A DNA stretch of 21,051 bases from a virus, in the IMG/VR virus record IMGVR_UViG_3300032235_000474, positions 1 to 21,051 of that record; one strand, 5' to 3'. Of the stretch, positions 1-6,354 are shown piece by piece. Position numbers and translations under genes: made by a program. The notes below the pieces were generated by a model that saw nothing but the letters and a program-made list of their open reading frames with translations, was not told the origin of the DNA and did no database searches. Each line of letters starts with the position of its first letter. Within the stretch, counting starts at the first letter, position 1.

Positions 1-26
1 AACATGTTTATTTACCTTGTGTTTAA

Positions 27-920
27 TTAAACCCACAGCGCAGCTGAGCCGTGGGCACGGATAACGATATCGCTATCGCCATCACAACGTAGAGATGCAG
101 GACACGTGTCGCATGTTGTATGCATGGGTAGCATATTGCGCATTGCTCGCATCTCGTTAATGAATGGATCGCTAGGACACTGCTTGCAACCACGAGAATA
201 TGCAACGTGGCGCTTGTCACCGTAGCCATCGTGTGGACGGACTAGGAATGTACCCCAACCAGCCTCTTTGGCTTCCCAACGATCGATGTAAGAATCGCAT
301 GACGCTTGAAGCACACCACGGAATGGTTGCGCTATACGCTCACGCCATTGATGTGTGTAGCCAGTATGACCAAGCTCATAGCGTAACATGTCGCCCCATA
401 TGGGGAATGGTACGGCAACTGGATCGCCATATGTACCCATGCGCAGCTTCTTGCCAGCGACTAACTGAATGGTGGCTGCAACAGTACTGGTGATGATAGG
501 TACATTACCTCGCTGAAATGATTCCCATACAGCAGACGTGCCCTTGCCAATGTTGACATAGCAAGTGCGTACATCCTTGACCTTGGCGGTACGAGTATGT
601 CGCTTGCGTCGCTTGCGGTGTGTGCAGTTGCCACAGATACAACTGTCAAGTTGTTGATCGATGGCAAGTTGTGGATGTACATCACGCATGATGATGTATG
701 TCTGAATCATGTCGCCTGTTTTGATGTTCCAGTCTTCGTTGTTAGTCTGGCAGTTGGACATAACGCATATGATGCGAGACCGTCTATCTAGCTGGCTGAC
801 ACTATCATAGATACAGTACGAGTTGTACTTAGGCTTCATGTGTTTGCCATTGTGTACATTAGTAAAAAAGGCTGGATTTGCATCCAGCCCGAACTTAGCG
901 AGGTATTGTTTTGCTGTCAT
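27..920 (-). CDS. Conserved phage protein, Cys-rich, GTYGDP/TGYTHQW motifs (function unknown)
   Basis: The 297-aa protein starts at an ATG that overlaps the previous stop (ATGA), with an SD (GGGAGAG) inside the end of the upstream gene. The C-terminal two thirds carry LRMGTYGDPVAVPF, HTGYTHQW, GWGTFLVR and a final CPASLRC. From memory this resembles a widespread phage family of unknown function (possibly DUF7227), in which a G-YGDP loop and a TGYTHQWR box are conserved. The N-terminal ~100 residues are more variable and hold a CICGNC knuckle. Further Cys pairs (CKQC, CDTC) could bind metal. It is last in the visible operon. On the minus strand after its stop, an AAGG and an ATG at positions 5-3 suggest that another gene begins at the window edge. 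The family assignment is moderately sure; no activity can be inferred. Confidence 0.85.
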   Translation of the reverse strand: MTAKQYLAKFGLDANPAFFTNVHNGKHMKPKYNSYCIYDSVSQLDRRSRIICVMSNCQTNNEDWNIKTGDMIQTYIIMRDVHPQLAIDQQLDSCICGNCTHRKRRKRHTRTAKVKDVRTCYVNIGKGTSAVWESFQRGNVPIITSTVAATIQLVAGKKLRMGTYGDPVAVPFPIWGDMLRYELGHTGYTHQWRERIAQPFRGVLQASCDSYIDRWEAKEAGWGTFLVRPHDGYGDKRHVAYSRGCKQCPSDPFINEMRAMRNMLPMHTTCDTCPASLRCDGDSDIVIRAHGSAALWV

Positions 921-1420
921 TTATTTCTCTCCCTATCTTTGTTTTCTGCCACATGATCTAGATACATAGTAAGTGCGTTTTCTTCTGTCCAGTTAGCGTC
1001 ATATGAATCATCATCTTCTCGTTGTGTCTTTAGGATTTCTCTCCAGTCGACATCACGTAATTCACCAAGGATTACGTCAGTTACGTAAATGTTAGCAATA
1101 CCATCGATAAGGTCTTGATACATTTCCTCAAAGTATGATTTGAGATCTGATGCTGTTACACGACCGCCTGCATCGTGATACCAGTTCTCTACATCCTCGC
1201 TGTGATGTAGATAAAACAACCATGTTGCGTAGTTAGTCCAACCGTTATACTTTTCCATTGTGTTACTCTTTCTTCTGTTACGTTGTTCGTTATTCTTTAT
1301 TCGGTACGCATGCGTAGCCGAAATCCCGTAGTAATGGATAGCAGCTACTACTGACATTCCATTATTTAATGCTCGTCGTATTTCTTCTGTTTGTTTAAGT
1401 GTAAGTTTGCGTAGTGGCAT
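917..1420 (-). CDS. HTH domain joined to a DUF7249-like phage protein
   Basis: The 167-aa frame has two parts. Residues about 5-45 (LTLKQTEEIRRALNNG...VAAIHYYGISATHAYRIKNN) look like a resolvase/sigma-type helix-turn-helix. From Met55 the sequence MEKYNGWTNYATWLFYLHHS begins a domain resembling the phage 'NGWTNYATW' family (DUF7249, from memory), which usually starts at this methionine. A purine-rich AGAAGAAAGAG lies just upstream of Met55 (ATG at 1258), so internal initiation giving a ~112-aa short form is possible. The long start overlaps the upstream stop as TAATG, and the end overlaps the next gene as ATGA. No catalytic motif is visible. Either a real fusion or two overlapping products from one frame would fit. 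Confidence 0.8.
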   Translation of the reverse strand: MPLRKLTLKQTEEIRRALNNGMSVVAAIHYYGISATHAYRIKNNEQRNRRKSNTMEKYNGWTNYATWLFYLHHSEDVENWYHDAGGRVTASDLKSYFEEMYQDLIDGIANIYVTDVILGELRDVDWREILKTQREDDDSYDANWTEENALTMYLDHVAENKDRERNK

Positions 1421-1647
1421 TACCAGCCTCGTTCTGCTTGATTAGCGCATTCGTCGCATTGATATCCTTTCCATACATCCATTGGTGTAAGCCTGTTAGG
1501 TTCTCCACATGTTGGGCACGGCAGATTCCGAGGATTACTTTTAGTTGCCTTTCGCAACGCTGAAACACCATGTGGATCTTCAAACATCTGTTCAATAATC
1601 TCATCTTCGTCATGTGGCATATCGTCTTCATCCCATTCGTAATACAT
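1420..1647 (-). CDS. Small zinc-ribbon protein
   Basis: This 75-aa protein has an acidic N-terminus (MYYEWDEDDMPHDEDE) and a C-terminal Cys4 ribbon, CPTCGEPNRLTPMDVWKGYQCDECA, with CxxC pairs about 20 residues apart. The 'NRLTP..VWKGYQCDEC' core resembles small zinc-ribbon proteins seen in other phages (from memory); the partner is unknown. A strong SD (AAAGGAGG) sits 6-7 nt before the ATG. Its stop and the next start share one base (TAATG), so translation is probably coupled. It probably binds zinc and could contact nucleic acid or a protein partner; nothing more specific is supported. Confidence 0.8.
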   Translation of the reverse strand: MYYEWDEDDMPHDEDEIIEQMFEDPHGVSALRKATKSNPRNLPCPTCGEPNRLTPMDVWKGYQCDECANQAERGW

Positions 1648-1659
1648 AATTATCCTCCT

Positions 1660-2058
1660 TTATTCGTAGTGTGATCGTTCTGTTTGTTGATTTTGTCCGG
1701 GAAACTTCTCAATGAGTACATGATATGTACTTGGTCCATCGTAGCCATGATCATCTACATCTTCACCTCGTGCATAAGCACGTTCGCAATGACGTAGGCA
1801 GTCTTCGCTATCTCGTTGTTGTTCTTCTTTATTTAACTCCTCACACCGTTCTCGTAGTTTTGCATATAGTTTTTCGGCTGCATCACGATTACTGCACCGA
1901 ACATATTTTCTAAGTATGTATAGGTTGCCCCACCAACCTCCTTCCTCTGGGCCACCGTAATAACGCTCGACACTATACATAGAAACGATGCATTCTTCGG
2001 CTTCTTGTGCGTCAGCCATGATCTCATCCCATGCTTCAATCATTATTCTGTCATTCAT
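1660..2058 (-). CDS. Conserved phage protein with YYGGPEEGGWW motif (function unknown)
   Basis: The 132-aa protein contains VERYYGGPEEGGWWGNLYILRKYVRC around residues 29-55, then a charged helical stretch (AAEKLYAKLRERCEELNKEEQQRDSED) and a C-terminal YHVLIEKFPGQNQQTERSHYE. A GGPEEGGWW-type block followed by an E/R-rich helix is a combination I recall from small phage proteins of unknown function. The start codon overlaps the upstream stop (ATGA), and 12 nt separate its end from the next gene. There are no membrane or secretion signals. The family resemblance is from memory; the function is not known. Confidence 0.8.
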   Translation of the reverse strand: MNDRIMIEAWDEIMADAQEAEECIVSMYSVERYYGGPEEGGWWGNLYILRKYVRCSNRDAAEKLYAKLRERCEELNKEEQQRDSEDCLRHCERAYARGEDVDDHGYDGPSTYHVLIEKFPGQNQQTERSHYE

Positions 2059-2330
2059 ATTTTTACATCATCCTTTGTTGCTATGGACGCAAAGCCAACC
2101 ATACAGTGACGCTCACTATACACACGATATTGATTGCCATCGTATGACTGCTCAATACCTTGACGTAGTCGTAAGCAACCAATGTCACTAAAGAGTTGAT
2201 GCCTGACCTTTTTAGGGTCAGGCGCATTGCGATACGTTTTGAAATAGAAACGTACTTGTCGATTAGGTGTTGCATCCTGAAATGTTGACCAATACTCAAA
2301 CTTATACGTTACTGGATTTGCTGCTTTCAT
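2055..2330 (-). CDS. Hypothetical phage protein, 91 aa
   Basis: Sequence MKAANPVTYKFEYWST... has alternating beta-like segments (YKFEYWSTF, VRFYFKTYRN, QYRVYSERHC) and a basic middle. I recognise no family. The ATG overlaps the upstream stop (ATGA), and its own stop overlaps the start at 2058 by four bases, so it is the middle gene of a coupled trio (2327-2566, this gene, 1660-2058). It contains no transmembrane segment. The strong overlap architecture and lack of a competing frame support it being real. Confidence 0.7.
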   Translation of the reverse strand: MKAANPVTYKFEYWSTFQDATPNRQVRFYFKTYRNAPDPKKVRHQLFSDIGCLRLRQGIEQSYDGNQYRVYSERHCMVGFASIATKDDVKI

Positions 2331-2566
2331 TTTGTGACCTTTATAGTTATAGTTACGTTGTCATCTTCCCATTCAATGACATCATCTGGACATTCAAGGC
2401 AATACTTGGCTGTCTTCTTCTCAGGTATCCATGCTTCCATTACACCTAAGAAATACTTCTTGTCCTGCTTGGAGCATGATGGCATGCGGTAGAAGTGACG
2501 CGCCCAGCGTAGCATTCCGGGTGCATTAAACATATCGACGCTTATTAAACAGATTTTTTTATTCAT
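2327..2566 (-). CDS. Hypothetical phage protein, 79 aa
   Basis: I start this at ATG 2566 (MNKKICLISVDMFNAPG) because GGAGAAAC lies the right distance upstream; the longer in-frame extension has no SD. The protein has a RWARHFYRMPSCSKQDKKYF basic/aromatic stretch and ends in VTITIKVTK. Cysteines are scattered without a clear metal site. The start lies 8 bases inside the preceding gene and the end overlaps the next as ATGA. No family recognised. Confidence 0.7.
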   Translation of the reverse strand: MNKKICLISVDMFNAPGMLRWARHFYRMPSCSKQDKKYFLGVMEAWIPEKKTAKYCLECPDDVIEWEDDNVTITIKVTK

Positions 2567-2786
2567 TGTTGTGTTTCTCCATTGCCTTATCGATGTATTC
2601 TGCAACTTGATGAAAGGTTAGATAACCTATAACTGAATCATCATCTATGCAACCATCTGGATTGATTAAGGCGCATTCAAATAAATTATCTGCGTGACCA
2701 TAACTAATGTCCTCTTTGCAGATAATGGAGATGACTGTTCCGTCATCGAGGTTGATCTTGCGTTGGTACCATGTTGATTTATTCAT
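2559..2786 (-). CDS. Hypothetical phage protein, 75 aa
   Basis: ATG 2786 gives MNKSTWYQRKINLDDGTVIS..., a small acidic protein (NPDGCIDDDSV, YIDKAMEKHNNE). An in-frame GTG further upstream would add 16 residues made entirely of the repeated leader described at 2813-2844, so I reject that start. No strong SD lies before ATG 2786, only GGACAAC. Initiation may depend on the hairpin leader. No family recognised. Confidence 0.65.
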   Translation of the reverse strand: MNKSTWYQRKINLDDGTVISIICKEDISYGHADNLFECALINPDGCIDDDSVIGYLTFHQVAEYIDKAMEKHNNE

Positions 2787-2812
2787 TGTGTTGTCCGTTG
2801 TATTGTGTCGTT

Positions 2813-2844
2813 GTGCGTTGTTAGTGAGACGCACCCCTCACATG
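2813..2844 (-). repeat. Intercistronic leader repeat, copy A
   Basis: Read on the minus strand this is CATGTGAGGGGTGCGTCTCA followed by CTAACAACGCAC. GTGAG and CTCAC can pair around an 8-nt loop. It begins a few bases after the stop of the gene at 2849-3358 and ends about 26 nt before the ATG at 2786. Close copies lie at 3376-3406 and 4466-4496. Confidence 0.85.
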
Positions 2845-2848
2845 TTGA

Positions 2849-3358
2849 CTACTCTTGGTTAGCAACCCAGCTCAATCTTTTGAATGCTTTTGCTGATCCT
2901 TCAAAAGCAGGAGCTGCACTAGACACATACTTCCAGAAATCAAACGATATCTTTGGCAGTGGCATGTGCTCAATGACTTGATTGAAGTAACCAATTGCTT
3001 CGTCAATGCGAGCATAATAAGTCTCTTCTGTAAACGTAATGTCATAGCGTTCTCTGAGAGTAACAGAGTTATCGCTTTTATCATTATTTGGTTTTAGTGT
3101 CATGGTTACAGTGATGTATGCTTTAGGTACATCAGATACCTGCCATGCTTGCGTCTCTTCATTACGCTCTGCTACATCCATGCGTAGTTCGTATGTCATA
3201 GACATCTTATGACCATTGATTATGGTCTCAGCGCTAACTGATTCATAACCATAGTAATCATAAGAAGCCATGGTTCCTTGGTCACATTTGGCTGGCACGT
3301 CCTTGATTGTGCGGACGAGCCATGAGCATGGATGAGCGAATGTGTTAGTTGTAGACAT
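2849..3358 (-). CDS. Hypothetical phage protein, 169 aa
   Basis: ATG 3358 (MSTTNTFAHPCSWLVRTIKD) is preceded by an AGAAAGAAAC purine tract; the longer GTG-started version would only translate leader repeat B. The protein alternates polar beta-like strands (KMSMTYELRMDV, AYITVTMTLKPN, VTLRERYDITFTEE) with a C-terminal helix region (YFNQVIEHMPLPK, AFEGSAKAFKRLSWV). This suggests a beta-rich fold. No transmembrane segment or known motif. It lies between leader repeats B (upstream) and A (downstream). Confidence 0.75.
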   Translation of the reverse strand: MSTTNTFAHPCSWLVRTIKDVPAKCDQGTMASYDYYGYESVSAETIINGHKMSMTYELRMDVAERNEETQAWQVSDVPKAYITVTMTLKPNNDKSDNSVTLRERYDITFTEETYYARIDEAIGYFNQVIEHMPLPKISFDFWKYVSSAAPAFEGSAKAFKRLSWVANQE

Positions 3359-3375
3359 GATGTGTGTTTCTTTCT

Positions 3376-3406
3376 GTGCGTTGTCAGTGAGGCGCACCCC
3401 TCACAT
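3376..3406 (-). repeat. Intercistronic leader repeat, copy B
   Basis: Minus strand ATGTGAGGGGTGCGCCTCAC, then TGACAACGCAC. The GTGAG/CTCAC stem is retained, while the loop differs from copy A by T to C and the linker by A to G. It starts 5 nt after the stop of the gene at 3412-3666 and lies 17 nt upstream of the ATG at 3358. Confidence 0.85.
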
Positions 3407-3411
3407 AAAAA

Positions 3412-3666
3412 TTAGATGGCGATCTTAGCTTCAGTAAAACTCTTGAGGTTACACTCTTTAGTTAGGTAGGTAATGATCTTGTCACAATCATCTTGTTCAA
3501 GATTCAATAACACCTCAGACATATCGAGTAATACCCAGTTGACTTCGTCTTGTTTGTCTTTAAATATTTCCCACATATGGTCATAATGATCTTTAGTTAT
3601 CAGGCCTTCTTCTAGAAGCTCCTCTAGAACTAAGGAGCCCATTACAACATCCCAGTCACATTTCAT
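3412..3666 (-). CDS. Hypothetical acidic phage protein, 84 aa
   Basis: MKCDWDVVMGSLVLEELLEEGLITKDHYDHMWEIF... is highly acidic and appears almost entirely alpha-helical (LEELLEEG, VNWVLLDMSEVLLNLEQDD). Its ATG overlaps the stop of the upstream gene (ATGA) and leader repeat B follows its stop directly. Small acidic helical phage proteins often inhibit host proteins or mimic DNA, but nothing here proves that. Family not recognised. Confidence 0.72.
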   Translation of the reverse strand: MKCDWDVVMGSLVLEELLEEGLITKDHYDHMWEIFKDKQDEVNWVLLDMSEVLLNLEQDDCDKIITYLTKECNLKSFTEAKIAI

Positions 3667-3920
3667 TTTGTTAAAATATCCTTTTGCTTACTTGTTCTTA
3701 TTTTCTTTTCTGAATAAGACCACCACACCACCTTCCATGGTGTGTATTCATATGTGCCGTACTTGCGTCGCAAGATGCGCACAAACTGAACATGTCCTGC
3801 CTCAATGAGCCATTGCTTGGCTGCATTGGTGGCAGTGTCGCCTGTTATATAACGGTAAGGGCGACTTACAGGGTCGCCCATCCAGTTATGTAGTTGAATC
3901 TCGTATTCATAACTAACCAT
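3663..3920 (-). CDS. Hypothetical basic phage protein, 85 aa
   Basis: MVSYEYEIQLHNWMGDPVSRPYRYITGDTATNAAKQWLIEAGH... is rich in Tyr, Trp and Arg and ends with a Lys-rich tail (SEKKIRTSKQKDILTK). The arrangement of a strand, a helix containing AAKQWLIEAG and further strands (VQFVRILRRKYGTYEY) suggests a small alpha/beta domain. It overlaps the upstream gene by 8 bases and the downstream gene by 4. No family recognised. Confidence 0.7.
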   Translation of the reverse strand: MVSYEYEIQLHNWMGDPVSRPYRYITGDTATNAAKQWLIEAGHVQFVRILRRKYGTYEYTPWKVVWWSYSEKKIRTSKQKDILTK

Positions 3921-4239
3921 TGCTTGTATCTACCTCCTCCCATCCGTTTGGTCGTGGTATCGGCGTAAGTGCTGATGTCCACTTATCGTATTCTCTCTCT
4001 TCGTATTCATTTGGCTTCTCAAAGATCCAATCATCAAAGCCTTGACGATTACGTGTGCTGTATGCAACATGAGCATCAATGAAGTCGAGTAGCTCTGTAC
4101 AATGTTGACGTGCTTCACTATCAAGGAATCGTTGAAACGACGGTGTGAGTAAAATTGCCTTCTCAAGTCCACCACCGGGGTGGATATGAAGATAAGCAAA
4201 CTTGAGCACAATAATTTTGTGGTGATGAATAGGCGACAT
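3913..4239 (-). CDS. Hypothetical phage protein, 108 aa
   Basis: MSPIHHHKIIVLKFAYLHIHPGGGLEKAILLTPSFQRFLDSEARQ... has a His-rich beginning with an HIHPGGGLE segment, a helical centre (CTELLDFIDAHVAY) and an acidic C-terminus (KPNEYEEREYDKW). Start and upstream stop share a base (TAATG). The His cluster could bind metal, but no recognised metalloprotein motif is complete. Function unknown. Confidence 0.7.
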   Translation of the reverse strand: MSPIHHHKIIVLKFAYLHIHPGGGLEKAILLTPSFQRFLDSEARQHCTELLDFIDAHVAYSTRNRQGFDDWIFEKPNEYEEREYDKWTSALTPIPRPNGWEEVDTSNG

Positions 4240-4451
4240 TATAAACTCCTCAATCTGTTTAGTTCTTTAGCTTTGTTAGTGTTGTAATTGAGCATGAATT
4301 GATACTGTTCCTCAATATCATCAGTATCTGGAAGCTCTTCTTTAAAATCACTTCTGTGTTTCTTAGCAAGACCCATGTTTGCCATCATGTTGATAAAGAC
4401 CATATCGTTGACCCACTTCCAGTAGGCAACTTTCTTTTCTTCTAGTGTCAT
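4239..4451 (-). CDS. Hypothetical phage protein, 70 aa, helical
   Basis: I choose ATG 4451 (MTLEEKKVAYWKWVNDMVFINMM) because AAAGAGAAAC lies just upstream at the same place as in the gene after leader repeat B. An ATG at 4466 adds five residues and overlaps leader repeat C. The protein is charged and helical (DDIEEQYQFMLNYNTNKAKELNRLRSL), and a coiled coil is plausible. The stop overlaps the next start (TAATG). No family recognised. Confidence 0.68.
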   Translation of the reverse strand: MTLEEKKVAYWKWVNDMVFINMMANMGLAKKHRSDFKEELPDTDDIEEQYQFMLNYNTNKAKELNRLRSL

Positions 4452-4465
4452 GTGTTTCTCTTTCA

Positions 4466-4496
4466 TGCGTTTTTAGTGAGACGCATCCCTCACATG
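4466..4496 (-). repeat. Intercistronic leader repeat, copy C
   Basis: Minus strand CATGTGAGGGATGCGTCTCA, then CTAAAAACGCA. It keeps GTGAG/CTCAC; the GTG of copies A and B is ATG here. It starts 3-4 nt after the stop of the gene at 4500-4898 and precedes the ATG at 4451 by about 15 nt. Confidence 0.83.
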
Positions 4497-4499
4497 TAA

Positions 4500-4898
4500 C
4501 TAAGGAATAACTACGATGCCGTGTACTTCAGCTGCCTTGAGCTGATACACAGTCTCAACAAAATCACTCATCCATTCACGCAGTTGCATGAACGTGTACT
4601 GCATTTCGGTGTCATCACTTGTATACAGAACATTGATCTCATCAAGATAACCTGTTGTGTATAACTTCCAACGTCCATCATGAATCATGATGTTGATGGT
4701 AAATACAAAAGATGCCATTCGGGCATGATGCATGCTAAGTCGTGCTTCGAGTGTCCCATTAATGACAACTCGGTGTTTAGTGCGACCATTCTCACTGTTG
4801 TGAAACTCAACACCAGTAATAAGTTCGTTTGAAGCTTTTTCGTATGTTGTAATTACTTTACGAGCCAACTCATGAGCGCTGATAATTTGTTTGTTCAT
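4500..4898 (-). CDS. Hypothetical phage protein, 132 aa
   Basis: MNKQIISAHELARKVITTYEKASNELITGVEFHNSENGRTKHRV... has an N-terminal helix, a beta-rich centre (HRVVINGTLEARLSM, SFVFTINIMIHDGRWKLYTTGYLD) and a C-terminal helix (FMQLREWMSDFVETVYQLKAAEV). The ATG overlaps the stop of the 38-aa membrane peptide upstream (ATGA) and has AAGGAGA upstream of it. No known motif. Leader repeat C follows directly. Confidence 0.75.
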   Translation of the reverse strand: MNKQIISAHELARKVITTYEKASNELITGVEFHNSENGRTKHRVVINGTLEARLSMHHARMASFVFTINIMIHDGRWKLYTTGYLDEINVLYTSDDTEMQYTFMQLREWMSDFVETVYQLKAAEVHGIVVIP

Positions 4899-5011
4899 TC
4901 TTCTGTCTCCTTGTCGATACGGCGTTGTGCCTCATTGATTGAATTAAAAAACCACCCTATTAAAAATAGGATGGATGCGATGGCGATAGTTAAACACAGC
5001 GCAATAATCAT
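4895..5011 (-). CDS. Small single-pass membrane protein, 38 aa
   Basis: A short gene, MIIALCLTIAIASILFLIGW followed by FFNSINEAQRRIDKETEE. Residues 1-22 form one hydrophobic segment and the remaining tail is charged. Its ATG overlaps the stop of the gene at 5008-5319 and its TGA overlaps the start of the gene at 4500-4898, both as ATGA, so it sits exactly in a coupled operon. GAAGAGAAGAAG just before the start can act as SD. Topology is probably N-out/C-in with a short cytoplasmic helix. Function unknown. The overlaps on both sides make it very likely real. Confidence 0.78.
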   Translation of the reverse strand: MIIALCLTIAIASILFLIGWFFNSINEAQRRIDKETEE

Positions 5012-5319
5012 TTTCTTCTTCTCTTCTTTTCGTATGCAGCAATGCGAGCAGCCACACCACCCTCATCACCACTACGCTTGTATGACTCGAATGCCTCATG
5101 GATCTTTTCTCCTGTGCGGAGAAGGTCAACAGGAAGCTCATCAAGTTCTCCACCTTTCCACTTGCCATTGGATGTAAGTGAAATGCGTGGGTATCTAACT
5201 ACGACACGCATGTCTTGTGGCCTCGTTGCCCATTTGTTATTGGGTGCATCTAATGAGGTAACCACCCCGACAACGTCGGGGCGGCGTACGTTACGAACAC
5301 GATCACCTACTTGTAGCAT
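5008..5319 (-). CDS. Hypothetical protein with SH3/KOW-like start, 103 aa
   Basis: MLQVGDRVRNVRRPDVVGVVTSLDAPNNKWATRP... has the VGDRV....GVVTSL pattern of a small SH3/KOW-type barrel in residues 3-25, continued by MRVVVRYPRISL. The C-terminal half is charged (GELDELPVDLLRTGEKIHEAFESYKRSGDEGG) and ends in a very basic EKKRRRK. Such barrels often bind RNA, DNA or ribosomal partners; that is inference only. It overlaps the upstream HTH gene by 17 bases. No named family recognised. Confidence 0.75.
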   Translation of the reverse strand: MLQVGDRVRNVRRPDVVGVVTSLDAPNNKWATRPQDMRVVVRYPRISLTSNGKWKGGELDELPVDLLRTGEKIHEAFESYKRSGDEGGVAARIAAYEKKRRRK

Positions 5320-5650
5320 TTCGTTCCTCTACAACCTTGTTTAGCTTCTTGTACAAGTTATGTACTACAGCAATATCTCGCTGTCGGATACTTGCACCAA
5401 GTACCGTAAACAACTTCTCTTTCATCTTGCACAGACGATAGTGGTCGCCCATGTACGTGTTGACGGTTGTCACGCTAAGCCCAAGTAACTCAGCGATATA
5501 CATGCGGTCAAGCATAACCATGCAGACCTGCCACAGTTGCTCTTCAGCCTCGGTAGCCTCAATGGTAAGAAGACCAGCCTTGATGAGGCTATGTCGTTGT
5601 GCGTCGTTGAGGTTATTGATTGCCTCTTGTGTCCAAACTGTACGTGCCAT
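5303..5650 (-). CDS. Putative HTH DNA-binding regulator, 115 aa
   Basis: ATG 5650 (MARTVWTQEAINNLNDAQR) follows GAGGAGC at good SD distance; an upstream in-frame start has no SD. Residues about 54-76 (MYIAELLGLSVTTVNTYMGDHYR) form a sigma-region-4/LuxR-like helix-turn-helix with 'IAELLGLS..TV..Y' spacing. The C-terminus is basic and helical (IAVVHNLYKKLNKVVEER). It is the first gene after a 130-bp gap holding a 10-bp-arm dyad and two G4-AT-C4 elements, which makes autoregulation plausible. It may switch the downstream leftward genes. DNA binding is fairly likely; the target is inferred. Confidence 0.78.
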   Translation of the reverse strand: MARTVWTQEAINNLNDAQRHSLIKAGLLTIEATEAEEQLWQVCMVMLDRMYIAELLGLSVTTVNTYMGDHYRLCKMKEKLFTVLGASIRQRDIAVVHNLYKKLNKVVEERNATSR

Positions 5651-5663
5651 TTGTTTGCTCCTC

Positions 5664-5689
5664 ACAATCATATATGTTCATATGATTGT
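5664..5689. promoter_or_regulatory. Dyad symmetry upstream of HTH gene (operator candidate)
   Basis: ACAATCATAT and ATATGATTGT are perfect 10-bp inverted arms around ATGTTC. The left arm abuts the SD of the HTH gene, so a protein bound here, or the RNA hairpin it would encode, could block its translation or transcription. A TTGAAT/TATGAT hexamer pair with an 18-bp gap overlaps it on the minus strand, but the implied start site would fall too close to the SD, so I do not call that promoter. Confidence 0.65.
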
Positions 5690-5704
5690 TATTCAATATA
5701 ATGA

Positions 5705-5764
5705 GGGGGGTAATATTTGACCCCTCCTCCCTGTAAAAATTGAAGGGGTATAAAATTTAACCCC
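5705..5764. promoter_or_regulatory. Two G4-AT-C4 elements, 40 bp apart
   Basis: GGGGGGTAATATTTGACCCC (5705-5724) and GGGGTATAAAATTTAACCCC (5745-5764) share GGGGTA.....TTT.ACCCC, and both are followed by TCC(T/C)CC. Their 40-bp offset is close to four helical turns. On the minus strand TTTACA and TATTAC (16-bp gap) lie between and within them as a possible promoter. They could be tandem operators for the HTH gene at 5303-5650. The one nearer 5780 could also work as a weak terminator of the gene at 5780-6148. Confidence 0.55.
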
Positions 5765-5779
5765 TCCCCCTAACAGTGG

Positions 5780-6148
5780 TTAGCTTATTGCGTCTAACCA
5801 CGAGTGATCACCGCATTCGGTGTCGATTGCGTGATCATCCAACTTGAATGACCACGTGTTTTTGTATAGCTCGCCGTCCATATGGAAGACAAACATCCAT
5901 CTACCGCCGTTATACATTGGACAACGTGTGTTATCGCATGTTGTTGGTGGATAGATGTAGCCACGAAAGTTTGGCTCATTATGAAGTCTCATAAAATGCC
6001 CAACATCGTCCCTGAATCCATCCGCAGGAATCTCTTTGTATTTCCTGTCTTTGATAGAGACTTCTGTGCCGATTGGATCCATGGCAGCGATAGCCTCATC
6101 AGTACTTTGCAGTACCATTCTGAGAGTCTTGAATGAATTGATGTCCAT
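5780..6148 (-). CDS. Hypothetical phage protein, 122 aa
   Basis: MDINSFKTLRMVLQSTDEAIAAMDPIGTEVSIKDRKYKEIP... has an N-terminal helix and then a strand-rich region with CDNTRCPMYNGGRWMFVFHMDGELYKNTWSFKLDD. One CxxxxC pair is present, too little to claim a zinc finger. The start shares a base with the previous stop (TAATG). A promoter/operator gap follows, so this ends the upstream leftward unit. No family recognised. Confidence 0.75.
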   Translation of the reverse strand: MDINSFKTLRMVLQSTDEAIAAMDPIGTEVSIKDRKYKEIPADGFRDDVGHFMRLHNEPNFRGYIYPPTTCDNTRCPMYNGGRWMFVFHMDGELYKNTWSFKLDDHAIDTECGDHSWLDAIS

Positions 6149-6354
6149 TAGTAACCTAACCTCCTACTACGTGCTGACTTCTCATCAGCAGTACGCGCCT
6201 CTTGAATCATCTGGTCTAACTTCCTCGTTAGACTTTTGAGTTGTTCCTCATTGGCACGAATCGTTGTACCTGTACGTGACCAAGTCTTGTACATGCACTT
6301 GGACAACTCACTGATCTCAGCTTGAAGCATGAGGATTTTTTCTGTTTGTTTCAT
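6148..6354 (-). CDS. Small coiled-coil protein, 68 aa
   Basis: MKQTEKILMLQAEISELSKCM... is almost wholly helical, with heptad-like hydrophobic spacing (ILMLQAEISELSKCMY; EEQLKSLTRKLDQMIQEA) and a basic tail (KSARSRRLGY). AAAGGAAA is a good SD upstream of ATG 6354. It probably forms a coiled-coil dimer; the partner is unknown. It is coupled to the next gene by TAATG. A structured untranslated segment of about 100 nt precedes it. Confidence 0.75.
   Translation of the reverse strand: MKQTEKILMLQAEISELSKCMYKTWSRTGTTIRANEEQLKSLTRKLDQMIQEARTADEKSARSRRLGY

Noticed and set aside
2787-2834. GTG start at 2834 for the gene ending at 2559 (and likewise 3397 for the gene ending at 2849)
   Set aside because: The extensions only translate the repeated leader (MRLTNNAQ / MRLTDNAQ), which lies at intergenic sites; the later ATGs fit all three repeat copies.
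2813-4496. The leader repeats as a CRISPR array
   Set aside because: Only three copies, spaced 530-1090 bp apart with genes between them; there are no regular spacers or cas genes.
4951-4972. CCTATT-AAA-AATAGG hairpin as a terminator
   Set aside because: It lies within the 38-aa membrane gene, is AT-rich with a short stem, and has no following U-tract adequate for termination.
5667-5696. TTGAAT-18-TATGAT as promoter of the HTH gene
   Set aside because: The predicted start would fall in or beyond the SD, so the message would lose its ribosome site; the hexamers largely reflect the dyad arms.
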